DNA from: Proteiniphilum sp. UBA5267
GTDB taxonomy: Bacteria > Bacteroidota > Bacteroidia > Bacteroidales > Dysgonomonadaceae
Direction: 5' to 3'
Length of the DNA stretch: 11,705 bases
NCBI GenBank assembly: GCA_002411515.1
Contig: DHTF01000094.1
Coordinates: 9,075 to 20,779, forward strand
Under the pieces are notes generated by a model. That model saw only the letters and a list, made by a program, of their open reading frames with translations, was not told the DNA's origin and searched no databases. The position numbers and the translations under genes were made by a program. How positions within the stretch are numbered: position 1 is the stretch's first letter; each line of letters begins with the position of its first letter. Positions 1 through 6,562 of the stretch are shown piece after piece.

Positions 1-710
1 CTTTCCGTTCCACCGACATGGAAGAAAAGGAGGCTGCAGCCTCCGAAGCTACCCTGACAGCTACTTTCTCTCCGGAAGCATCTACTGCACGCAAGAGCAC
101 AGCTGGGTTGGAGGTGCCTCGCATAGGAGTTCGTTTCCGTTTGCCAACAGATATGAATGGTGTTTCTTATTTTGGCAGGGGACCGGGTGAAAATTATATC
201 GACCGTGCCTCCGGATCGAAGGTCGGCCTCTACAAAACCACTACCGATGAGATGTATGTCCCCTACACTCGGCCACAGGAAAACGGTCACAGAACAGATA
301 CCCGCTGGGTATCGCTTACTGGGACTAAAAAAGGGATTCTGGTAGTTGCCGACAGCACAATCGAATTCAACGCATTACGCAACAGCGTGGAAGATTTTGA
401 TGCGGAAGAGGCCTCGCACCGTCCTTATCAATGGAATAACTTCAGCAGCGAGGAAATTGCTGCCCGATCTGATGAAAAAGCCCGAAATAGACTTCCCCGT
501 CAAACTCACCTCAACGACGTAATTCCACAGGATTTTGTAGAAGTGTGCATCGATCTGAAACAGCAAGGTGTGGCAGGGTACAACAGCTGGGGTGCACGCC
601 CCCTACCCGAGTACAGCCTGCCGGCAAACAGGGATTATCACTGGGGATTTACTCTGGTACCCATTAACAAGGAGGAAGAAATAGCAGTAAAAGCTATTTT
701 GAAATATTAA
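1..710 (+). CDS. Glycoside hydrolase family 2 (beta-galactosidase-type), C-terminal part
   Basis: The 5' end lies outside the window. The reading frame is open from base 3 to the TAA at 708-710, giving about 235 residues. From the PRIGVR segment (base ~117) onward it matches the C-terminal beta-sandwich (small-chain, domain 5) of LacZ-type GH2 enzymes. Landmarks in order are PRIGVRFRLP, YFGRGPGENYIDR, YVPYTRPQENGHRTDTRW, a DLKQQGVAGYNSWG segment and a final EYSLPA..Y stretch. In the family this domain closes over the active site of the TIM barrel; the acid/base and nucleophile glutamates are upstream and cannot be checked. The expected role is hydrolysis of beta-galactosides or related polysaccharide side chains, often in the Bacteroidota periplasm; no signal peptide can be assessed here. 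The first ~38 visible residues are poorly conserved, as is usual for the linker before this domain. It is followed by its own terminator, so it is separate from hsp20. The family call is firm; the substrate is not. Confidence 0.9.
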   Translation, partial: FRSTDMEEKEAAASEATLTATFSPEASTARKSTAGLEVPRIGVRFRLPTDMNGVSYFGRGPGENYIDRASGSKVGLYKTTTDEMYVPYTRPQENGHRTDTRWVSLTGTKKGILVVADSTIEFNALRNSVEDFDAEEASHRPYQWNNFSSEEIAARSDEKARNRLPRQTHLNDVIPQDFVEVCIDLKQQGVAGYNSWGARPLPEYSLPANRDYHWGFTLVPINKEEEIAVKAILKY

Positions 711-741
711 TATCCGGTGACACCGTGAGGCAATGGAAGTG

Positions 742-771
742 GCCGGCTCCGATGGAGTCGGCTTTTTTTTT
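742..771 (+). terminator. Intrinsic terminator of the GH2 gene
   Basis: A 9-bp stem (742-750 with 754-762, one G-T wobble) closes a 3-base loop and is followed by nine T residues (763-771). It lies 31 bases after the GH2 stop codon and reads on the plus strand. A run of seven G residues follows directly (772-778). Confidence 0.9.
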
Positions 772-845
772 GGGGGGGATAATATGACATTTCGTCTTCT
801 TTTTTACGCATTTTCATATGATATCAGCTAAAAGTAGGCCATTTT

Positions 846-859
846 GTCACCTTTCTGAC
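846..859. promoter_or_regulatory. Inverted repeat GTCA-N6-TGAC upstream of hsp20
   Basis: GTCA (846-849) and TGAC (856-859) form a perfect 4-bp inverted repeat around a 6-base spacer, with TTTTG just outside on the left and CAAAA a few bases off on the right. It lies about 25 bp upstream of the candidate -24 element of hsp20 and could be an activator or repressor site. The repeat is short enough to occur by chance, so this is tentative. Confidence 0.25.
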
Positions 860-881
860 TCTCAAAAACCTGTTTTTCGAT

Positions 882-898
882 ACGGCACAACCTTTGAT
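882..898 (+). promoter_or_regulatory. Candidate sigma-54-like (-24/-12) promoter of hsp20
   Basis: The sequence CGGCACAACCTTTGAT (883-898) places GGCAC and TTTG at the spacing of the sigma-54 consensus TGGCAC-N5-TTGC: GG at 884-885, ten bases, then GA at 896-897 in place of GC. A start site 24 bases after G885 would be near 909, leaving a leader of about 49 bases before the ATG at 958. No good TAnnTTTG housekeeping -7 element with a TTTG -33 partner is visible in the 247-bp gap. The last consensus C is replaced by A, so the site is imperfect. The assignment is inference from the sequence. Confidence 0.4.
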
Positions 899-957
899 TA
901 TTTACAGTTGTGACTAACTGAATAACGAAATAAACTAAAAACGAAAGGAAAATAATT

Positions 958-1383
958 ATGACTATCATCAGACGAACAAACAATTGGTTGCCGAGTGTTT
1001 TCAATGATTTTTTCGGCAATGAATGGATGGAACAGGGCAACAAATCGGCACCTGCAATCAACATTCAGCAGAACGAAAACGGATTTACAGTGGAAGTAGC
1101 CGCTCCGGGCATGACAAAAGAGGATTGCAATGTGAGGATCGATGATTCGAATAACCTTGTGATTGCATTCGAGAAAAAGAATCAGACAGAAGATAAAGAC
1201 AAAAAAGGGTCCTACCTGAGACGTGAATTTTCCTATACGCAATTTCAAAGGAGAATGATTCTCCCCGATCACGTGGAAAAGGATAAAATCACAGCAAAAG
1301 TAGAGAACGGAGTTCTGACTGTTGACATCCCTACCGTCAGCGAAGAAAAGACTCCAACGACCAGACTTATTGAGATTCAATAA
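958..1383 (+). CDS. hsp20: Small heat-shock protein, Hsp20/alpha-crystallin family
   Basis: This 141-residue protein has the layout of a bacterial small heat-shock protein: a short N-terminal arm (about 1-30, with the hydrophobic LPSVFNDFF segment), an alpha-crystallin beta-sandwich (about 31-126) and a C-terminal tail. Seen in the sequence are VEVAAPGMTKED (46-56), the hallmark AKVENGVLTVDIP (113-125) and a C-terminal IEI at 138-140, the I-x-I type motif that docks on neighbouring subunits in oligomers. Family members are ATP-independent cytoplasmic holdases that bind unfolding proteins and hand them to DnaK/ClpB. The ATG at 958 follows an AAAGGAAA stretch and gives the normal family length. 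It is a single-gene unit, with a terminator before it (742-771) and after it (1408-1439). Its long upstream region has a sigma-54-like promoter candidate and an inverted repeat, compatible with stress control. Confidence 0.95.
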   Translation: MTIIRRTNNWLPSVFNDFFGNEWMEQGNKSAPAINIQQNENGFTVEVAAPGMTKEDCNVRIDDSNNLVIAFEKKNQTEDKDKKGSYLRREFSYTQFQRRMILPDHVEKDKITAKVENGVLTVDIPTVSEEKTPTTRLIEIQ

Positions 1384-1407
1384 GCAGAAAAGAATGGAAA
1401 ATGACCA

Positions 1408-1439
1408 ATATCACTCCCCTCTCGGAGTGATATTTTTTT
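1408..1439 (+). terminator. Intrinsic terminator of hsp20, shared with the convergent gene end
   Basis: A perfect 10-bp stem (1408-1417 with 1424-1433) has a 6-base loop and is followed by T residues to 1439. It lies 24 bases after the hsp20 stop. Its T-run contains the stop codon of the convergent prenyl synthase gene (1438-1440 on the minus strand). On the minus strand the hairpin is followed by a weaker, T-containing but mixed tail, so it may also slow transcription from the other side. Confidence 0.9.
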
Positions 1440-2412
1440 AATAACGTCGTTCTTTCACATACGCCAGGAAAAGACGCATCAACGATTTGATCTCGCTATT
1501 GAATGAAAAATTGGTGATGATGCTCTCTGCCTCTTCCAAAAAATCATTCATTCTATCATAGGCATATTGCACGCCGTGGTGATCACGGGCAAAAGCAAGT
1601 ATTTTCGTTATATTGGCTTCACTGTAATTGCGTGAAAAAATGAGCTGCTTCACCTCATCAGCCAAAGTCTGTGGAGCATGCTGCAATGCGTAAATCAGCG
1701 GCAGTGTAATCTTTCCTTCCTTGATATCGTTGCCTGTGGGTTTCCCGACATCGGTATGGTAATAATCGAAGATATCGTCCCTGATTTGAAAGCAAATGCC
1801 GAGTAGTCCGCCAAGTCGACTGAACTGAGAGATCAACTCTTTATCGGCTCCTCCGGTAATGGCACCGATGGTGATGCTGGCACGCATCAGGGAAGCCGTT
1901 TTTTTGTCGATGACTTCGAAATAGGCATCCTCATCCACAATGACTTCTTGTGCAAGTGAATACTGATTCAACTCGCCCTCAGAGAGGTTTTGACCCAGTT
2001 CAGCGATGATGCCTACGATACCCAGATCATTAGTTTTCACGCTCTCCATCAGCGCGGTGGACAACAGGTAGTCACCAATCAGCACGGCTTTGGTGTTATC
2101 GAATACGGCGTTAACCGATTCCTTACCGCGACGGGTTTCCGATTTATCAATCACATCATCGTGTACCAGTGTGGCCGTGTGTAACAACTCTACTGTAACG
2201 GCACCGTGGTAAGTCTCCGGTAGAATCCGACCACAAGCTTTGGCTGTTAAAAGTACCAGCATGGGCCTCAGTCGTTTTCCGCTTGTGTTAAACACATAGG
2301 TGATCATCTCTGCCACTCTTGGATTGTAACTTTTTACCGATTCACGGAAGTATTTATCGAAAAGGAGAAGCTCATCCTGCAGAAAATCCTGTATTATCTT
2401 ACTCTGATCCAT
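1438..2412 (-). CDS. ispB: Trans-polyprenyl diphosphate synthase, long-chain type
   Basis: This 324-residue protein is an all-alpha trans-isoprenyl diphosphate synthase. It shows GKRLRP (45-50), the first aspartate-rich motif DDVID (85-89) followed by RRGKESV, and the second aspartate-rich motif DDIFD (212-216), which together bind Mg2+ and the allylic and homoallylic diphosphates. It would add isopentenyl diphosphate units to farnesyl diphosphate. The fifth residue before the first motif is a small alanine (A80), which in this family leaves the product pocket open and is typical of hepta- to octaprenyl and longer synthases rather than farnesyl or geranylgeranyl synthases. The likely role is the menaquinone side chain. 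The length is normal. It is divergent from polA, 72 bp away, and convergent with hsp20. The ATG at 2412 is chosen because it gives the usual N-terminus and lies just downstream of a TAnnTTTG element. Exact chain length cannot be read from sequence. Confidence 0.93.
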   Translation of the reverse strand: MDQSKIIQDFLQDELLLFDKYFRESVKSYNPRVAEMITYVFNTSGKRLRPMLVLLTAKACGRILPETYHGAVTVELLHTATLVHDDVIDKSETRRGKESVNAVFDNTKAVLIGDYLLSTALMESVKTNDLGIVGIIAELGQNLSEGELNQYSLAQEVIVDEDAYFEVIDKKTASLMRASITIGAITGGADKELISQFSRLGGLLGICFQIRDDIFDYYHTDVGKPTGNDIKEGKITLPLIYALQHAPQTLADEVKQLIFSRNYSEANITKILAFARDHHGVQYAYDRMNDFLEEAESIITNFSFNSEIKSLMRLFLAYVKERRY

Positions 2413-2432
2413 TACACCTAATTAATGACTTA

Positions 2433-2440
2433 CAAAAGTA
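2433..2440 (-). promoter_or_regulatory. Candidate Bacteroidota -7 element for the prenyl synthase gene
   Basis: On the minus strand this reads TACTTTTG, an exact match to the Bacteroides-type -7 consensus TAnnTTTG, 20 bases upstream of the ATG at 2412. A TTTG on the minus strand (2463-2466), inside the palindrome at 2462-2473, lies 22 bases upstream; that is slightly longer than the usual 19-21 spacing for a -33 element. Confidence 0.45.
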
Positions 2441-2461
2441 AAAATAATTCTCCTGTTCGCA

Positions 2462-2480
2462 ACAAATATTTGTAACTTTA
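2462..2480. promoter_or_regulatory. Palindrome and -7-like box between divergent ispB and polA
   Basis: ACAAATATTTGT (2462-2473) is a perfect 12-bp palindrome. On the plus strand it runs into TAACTTTA (2473-2480), a near match to TAnnTTTG that ends only four bases before the polA ATG. If it were used, the polA transcript would be almost or fully leaderless. On the minus strand the palindrome supplies the TTTG that could act as -33 for the prenyl synthase gene. All of this is inferred from pattern alone. Confidence 0.3.
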
Positions 2481-2484
2481 CATT

Positions 2485-5292
2485 ATGAACAAAAATAAAC
2501 TCTTCCTTCTCGACGCATACGCCCTTATTTACAGATCGTATTATGCTTTCATAAAGAACCCGCGCATCGATTCGAAGGGTAGAAATACCTCCGCCATATT
2601 CGGATTTATCAATACACTGGAAGAAGTATTGCGCAAAGAGGACCCCTCTCATATAGCCGTTGCATTCGATCCTGCCGGACCCACTTTTCGTCACACAGCA
2701 TATGAACACTATAAAGCACAGCGGGAGGTGACACCCGAAGTGATTAAATTTTCGGTTCCTATCATCAAAAATATTATCAGGGCATACAACATGCCGGTGC
2801 TTGAAGTTCCCGGTTATGAAGCAGATGATGTGATTGGCACCATTGCCAAAAGGGCCGACAAAGAACGGTTTGATGTTTACATGATGACTCCCGATAAAGA
2901 TTATGGGCAGCTTACAGAGTCTCATATCTTCGTGTATAAGCCCAGATACGGCAGCAACGAATTTGATTTGCTGGATGATAAAAAGGTGATGGAAAAGTAT
3001 CAGATTGATCATCCCTGCAAAATGATCGATTTGCTTGGGTTGATGGGGGATGCTTCCGACAACATACCCGGCTGTCCCGGCGTAGGTGAAAAAACGGCCA
3101 TCAAGCTTTTGAATGAGTTTGGTTCCATAGAAACCCTGCTGGAGAACAGCCACCAGCTGAAAGGGACCTTGAAAACCAAGATTGAAGAGCACAGTGAGCA
3201 GATACGTTTCTCCAAGTTTCTGGCCACCATCAAAACAGATGTCCCCATTGGGGTAGTGGAGGATGATTTTCTACGGAGAGACATCGATGAGGAAGCCATC
3301 AAAGCGATTTTCGAAGAGTTTGAATTTCGTACCCTCCTCACCCGGGTATTAAAGCAGGAGCCGGTAAAAATCGCAACGAAAGTACCCGTACAAGGAGATT
3401 TGTTTGCTCTGTTCGATGAGGCGGAATCGCTTCAGGAAGCTGAACCGGAGAAAGATGTGACATCGCTGTTGCCGTCCGATTTCAGCGATATCCATACCAC
3501 ACCTCATCGATACAGCATGGTGGAGATAGAAGATGAGATGATCGCCTTGAGCAAGGTGCTGTCTGAACAACAATCTGTCTGTTTCGACACAGAAACCACG
3601 GGTGTGGATCCGTTATTAAGTGAGTTGGTGGGTCTTTCCTTTGCTTTCAATGAAGGGGAAGCCTTTTATGTCCCTGTTTCGGCCGATCGCGAAGTAGCAA
3701 ATCGGCAGGTGGCAATTTTTCGTCCTTTTTTTGAAGATGAAAAAATAGAGAAAGTAGGTCAAAATATCAAGTACGACATCCTGGAACTCAGAAATTATGG
3801 TATCCGCGTGCAGGGCCCGCTCTTCGACACCATGATTGCACACTACCTGCTCAACCCGGAGCTCCGGCACGGTATGGATTACATGGCAGATATCTATTTG
3901 AAATACAAAACCATTCACATTGAAGAACTGATTGGCGCAAGAGGGAAAAACCAGGGAAACATGCGTGATGTAGACCCGGCCATCGTGACAGACTATGCTG
4001 CCGAAGATGCAGACATCACGCTGAAGTTGAAGCATATACTGGAGAAAGAAATCCATGCTCACCAGCTCGACCAGCTCTATTATGAAATTGAGGCACCCCT
4101 GGTATATGTGCTCGCAGACATGGAATGGACAGGCGTACGCCTGGATCTGCAGGCACTCAACGAACTTTCGGTACAATATACCGAAGAATTGATGCAGATT
4201 GAAAAGGAAATCACCGCGATGGCGGGTACCGAGTTTAACATTAACTCTCCCAAACAGATTGGAGAGGTGCTGTTCGACAGGATGAAAATTGCGGATAAGC
4301 CGAAGAAAACAAAAACTGGTCAGTATAAAACCAGCGAGGAAGAGCTCGAGAAAATGCGGTCAAAGCATCCTATCATTGGTAAAATATTGGAACAAAGAGG
4401 GCTGAAGAAACTTTTAAGTACCTATGTCGATGCATTTCCCCTGCTCATCAATCCTCTTACCGGTAAAATACACACTTCCTTCAATCAGACTGTGGCCGCG
4501 ACGGGGCGATTGAGTAGCACTAACCCAAACCTGCAGAATATCCCGATCCGTGATGACCGCGGTAGGGAGATGCGCAAGGTGTTCATTCCGGACGAAGGGT
4601 GTTTGTTTGTTTCTTCTGACTATTCACAAATAGAGTTGCGCATCATGGCGCACCTGAGTGGCGACCGCAACATGGTGGAAGCATTCAACAAAGGACAGGA
4701 CATTCACGCTGCCACTGCTGCTAAAATCTTCAAGGTTCCACTGGAAGAAGTCACGGGAGACATGAGAAGAACAGCCAAGACGGCCAACTTCGGGATTATT
4801 TACGGTATTACTCCCTTCGGCTTGTCTGAGCGCCTCACTATCTCACGCACCGAAGCGAAAGAGCTGATCGATGAATATTTCGCCACTTTTCCCGATGTAA
4901 AAAAATATATGGACGAGAGCATTGATAGGGCGCGTTCTCACGGTTACGTGGAGACGATTTTCGGTAGAAGACGCTACCTCTCCGACATCAGTTCCGGCAA
5001 CGCCACAGTGCGTGGCTATGCAGAACGCAACGCCATCAACGCCCCCATACAGGGAAGCGCGGCAGATATCATCAAGATGGCGATGATACGGATTTTTAAG
5101 CGGCTCGAGAAGGAACAAATGCGTTCGAAAATGATTCTTCAGGTACACGATGAGCTTAACTTCAACGTCGTTCCTGAGGAACTGCCCAAACTGCGGGAGA
5201 TCGTGACAACAGAGATGGAGCATGCCTGCACACTGCAGATTCCGTTAAAAACGGATCTGGGAGTGGGGGAGAACTGGCTTGTAGCACATTAG
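2485..5292 (+). CDS. polA: DNA polymerase I
   Basis: This 935-residue enzyme has the full three-domain layout. The 5'-nuclease domain (about 1-290) has YEADDVIGTIA (111-121), TPDKDYGQL (135-143) and the helix-hairpin-helix region LMGDASDNIPGCPGVGEKTA (186-205). The 3'-5' proofreading domain (about 340-525) keeps all catalytic signatures: exo I DTETT (D368, E370), exo II N427/D431 and exo III Y504/D508, so editing should be active, unlike in Taq. The polymerase domain (about 530-935) has motif A DYSQIELR (D712), motif B R761/K765/F769/Y773 and motif C VHDE (887-890). F769 sits at the position of E. coli F762, linked to dideoxynucleotide discrimination. It removes RNA primers, fills gaps and acts in repair in the cytoplasm. 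Length is close to the E. coli enzyme. The ATG at 2485 gives the normal N-terminus (LFLLDAYALIYRSYYAF). It is divergent from ispB and is followed after 28 bp by the yqaA-like gene. Confidence 0.98.
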   Translation: MNKNKLFLLDAYALIYRSYYAFIKNPRIDSKGRNTSAIFGFINTLEEVLRKEDPSHIAVAFDPAGPTFRHTAYEHYKAQREVTPEVIKFSVPIIKNIIRAYNMPVLEVPGYEADDVIGTIAKRADKERFDVYMMTPDKDYGQLTESHIFVYKPRYGSNEFDLLDDKKVMEKYQIDHPCKMIDLLGLMGDASDNIPGCPGVGEKTAIKLLNEFGSIETLLENSHQLKGTLKTKIEEHSEQIRFSKFLATIKTDVPIGVVEDDFLRRDIDEEAIKAIFEEFEFRTLLTRVLKQEPVKIATKVPVQGDLFALFDEAESLQEAEPEKDVTSLLPSDFSDIHTTPHRYSMVEIEDEMIALSKVLSEQQSVCFDTETTGVDPLLSELVGLSFAFNEGEAFYVPVSADREVANRQVAIFRPFFEDEKIEKVGQNIKYDILELRNYGIRVQGPLFDTMIAHYLLNPELRHGMDYMADIYLKYKTIHIEELIGARGKNQGNMRDVDPAIVTDYAAEDADITLKLKHILEKEIHAHQLDQLYYEIEAPLVYVLADMEWTGVRLDLQALNELSVQYTEELMQIEKEITAMAGTEFNINSPKQIGEVLFDRMKIADKPKKTKTGQYKTSEEELEKMRSKHPIIGKILEQRGLKKLLSTYVDAFPLLINPLTGKIHTSFNQTVAATGRLSSTNPNLQNIPIRDDRGREMRKVFIPDEGCLFVSSDYSQIELRIMAHLSGDRNMVEAFNKGQDIHAATAAKIFKVPLEEVTGDMRRTAKTANFGIIYGITPFGLSERLTISRTEAKELIDEYFATFPDVKKYMDESIDRARSHGYVETIFGRRRYLSDISSGNATVRGYAERNAINAPIQGSAADIIKMAMIRIFKRLEKEQMRSKMILQVHDELNFNVVPEELPKLREIVTTEMEHACTLQIPLKTDLGVGENWLVAH

Positions 5293-5306
5293 CACACTGG
5301 AACATT
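5283..5306 (+). repeat. Three degenerate octamer repeats over the polA stop codon
   Basis: Three consecutive 8-base units are visible: AGCACATT (5283-5290), AGCACACT (5291-5298) and GGAACATT (5299-5306). The first unit covers the last polA codons, and the TAG stop (5290-5292) spans the junction between units one and two. The array fills most of the 28-bp gap to the next gene. The period is clear but the copy number is low. Confidence 0.5.
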
Positions 5307-5320
5307 AAATCGTAAGTTTG

Positions 5321-5773
5321 ATGCTCGACGGATTGGCAGAATATGGGTATTGGGGGCTATTGTTGGCATCCTTTCTGGCAGCAACCATCCTGCCCTTCAG
5401 CTCGGAAGTAGTTTTTGCCGCACTGATAGCAGCAGGAATGGATATTTGGACCAGCATCCTGTACGCTACCGCTGGGAATGCCTTGGGGGGAGCCACCTGC
5501 TATTACTTGGGAAGGATGGGAAAAACGGAATGGCTGGAGAGGTGGTTCAAGATAAAGCCTGCAAAGATTGAAAAGACCATTGAATGGATGTCTGGAAAAG
5601 GTGCGGTGATGGGTTTTTTTGGATTTATGCCCGTTGTAGGTGATGTGATGCTTGTGGCATTGGGATTTATGCGTGCCAATATACCAGTGGCGATGTTAAC
5701 CATGACCGCCGGGAAGTTTTTGCGCTATTTGCTGATTGGATTTGGTACAGACAGGATTATTTTCTGGTTTTGA
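5321..5773 (+). CDS. yqaA: YqaA/DedA-like VTT-domain inner-membrane protein
   Basis: This 150-residue hydrophobic protein is about the size of E. coli YqaA and matches the VTT (DedA/SNARE-associated) fold. It has a hydrophobic segment at about 10-25 leading into LPFSSEVV (24-31), a small-residue stretch ATAGNALGGATCYYLGR (49-65), and a second half with GFMPVVGD (101-108) and LGFMRANIP followed by GKFLRYLLIGFG. The P-x-x-G-D segment and the re-entrant-loop pattern are typical of the superfamily, some members of which act in lipid carrier or phospholipid translocation; the role of YqaA itself is unsettled. I chose ATG 5321 over the adjacent in-frame TTG at 5318. It is 28 bp after polA and 12 bp before the radical SAM gene, so the three may be co-transcribed. 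There is no evidence for a functional link with polA. Confidence 0.85.
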   Translation: MLDGLAEYGYWGLLLASFLAATILPFSSEVVFAALIAAGMDIWTSILYATAGNALGGATCYYLGRMGKTEWLERWFKIKPAKIEKTIEWMSGKGAVMGFFGFMPVVGDVMLVALGFMRANIPVAMLTMTAGKFLRYLLIGFGTDRIIFWF

Positions 5774-5785
5774 ATTTAAATTTAT

Positions 5786-6562
5786 ATGACGATTCTTTTT
5801 CACGAAATAGTATATGGCCCGGTGCACAGCAGGAGAATGGGGAGTTCATTGGGTGTGAACCTACTGCCTTATGACGGTAAATGCTGCTCGTTCGATTGTA
5901 TCTACTGCGAATGTGGTTTTAACAAGGATTTCCGCACTAAATCGAAATTGCCAACAAGAGAGCTGGTGAAGGCAGCCCTGGAAGATAAGCTGAAATCGAT
6001 CCTTGAAGAGGGAGTAAAGCTTGATGTGATTACTTTTGCCGGAAACGGTGAGCCGACCATGCATCCCGAATTTGGTGAAATCATTGCTGATACCATCGAA
6101 ATACGTGATCAGTATTATCCTGAAACGGGGATAAGCGTACTCTCAAATGGCATGCATATTGCAAAAAATAGTGTCTTTGAAGCATTGAGAAGGGTGGACA
6201 ATCCCATTTTGAAACTGGATTCCGCTTTCGACAGAACCGCCCGGCTGATAGATCGTCCCAATGCTCCATCCTATTCTGTGGAAAAACAGGTGGCACAATA
6301 CAAAAAATTTCAAGGTAATTTCATCCTCCAGACCATGTTCCTGAAAGGGATATTTGAAGGGAAAGAAATAGACAACACCACAGAAGAGGAGGTTTCAGCC
6401 TGGTTAGCGCTCGTTAGAGAGCTTCAGCCGCGTGAAGTGATGATCTATACCATTGATCGGGAAACAGCTGCCAGAGGGCTTGAAAAGGTCCCTCTGGCAG
6501 TCCTGCAGAATATTGCTGTACGTGTAGCGGAATCAGGCATCAAAACCAATGTGGCAGGATAG
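5786..6562 (+). CDS. Radical SAM protein, COG0731 (wyosine-synthetase-like) type
   Basis: This 258-residue protein carries the radical SAM cluster motif C34-x3-C38-x2-C41, which binds a 4Fe-4S cluster used to cleave S-adenosylmethionine, and FAGNGEPTMHP (84-94), the counterpart of the SAM-binding GGEP motif. The N-terminal YGPVHSRRMGSSLGVNLLP and the compact length resemble the COG0731 group related to tRNA-wyosine synthetase (TYW1). Bacterial members lack a proven substrate, and wyosine is not expected in bacteria, so the reaction is unknown. Additional cysteines C33 and C43 flank the motif; there is no obvious C-terminal second-cluster domain. The ATG at 5786 follows the upstream stop by 12 bp. 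The last 30 bases overlap the end of convergent araB, and a strong hairpin (6468-6500) lies within its 3' part. The radical SAM call is firm; the subfamily is less so. Confidence 0.88.
   Translation: MTILFHEIVYGPVHSRRMGSSLGVNLLPYDGKCCSFDCIYCECGFNKDFRTKSKLPTRELVKAALEDKLKSILEEGVKLDVITFAGNGEPTMHPEFGEIIADTIEIRDQYYPETGISVLSNGMHIAKNSVFEALRRVDNPILKLDSAFDRTARLIDRPNAPSYSVEKQVAQYKKFQGNFILQTMFLKGIFEGKEIDNTTEEEVSAWLALVRELQPREVMIYTIDRETAARGLEKVPLAVLQNIAVRVAESGIKTNVAG
6468..6500 (-). terminator. Perfect 11-bp hairpin inside the radical SAM gene, possible araB operon terminator
   Basis: CTGCCAGAGGG (6468-6478) and CCCTCTGGCAG (6490-6500) are exact inverted copies around an 11-base spacer. Read on the minus strand the hairpin begins 32 bases after the araB stop, where an operon terminator would be expected. 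The following minus-strand tail (CTGTTTCCC) has only a short T-run, so it is not a classic rho-independent terminator. On the plus strand no T-run follows. It encodes residues near 228-239 of the radical SAM protein. Confidence 0.45.

Noticed and set aside
763..778. T9-G7 homopolymer junction as a phase-variation tract
   Set aside because: It lies outside coding sequence, the T-run is explained by the terminator, and no promoter spacing depends on the G-run.
898..1380. 160-codon open frame on the minus strand opposite hsp20
   Set aside because: It is antisense to a clear Hsp20 gene and shows a cysteine- and phenylalanine-rich sequence typical of shadow translation.
2422..3192. 256-codon open frame on the minus strand opposite the start of polA
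   Set aside because: It lies mostly antisense to the conserved 5'-nuclease domain of polA, has no recognisable domain, and its composition is that expected of a shadow frame.
3616..4176. 186-codon open frame on the minus strand inside polA
   Set aside because: It is antisense to the conserved proofreading domain and the protein has no family resemblance.
5313..5320. TAAGTTTG, an exact TAnnTTTG -7 match directly before the yqaA-like ATG
   Set aside because: A transcript from it would start inside the gene after the ATG, and no in-frame replacement start exists until well into the first half of the protein. No -33 partner was evident. Probably chance.
5318..5320. TTG as start codon of the yqaA-like gene
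   Set aside because: An ATG follows immediately at 5321 and gives the same protein less one residue, so the ATG is the simpler choice.
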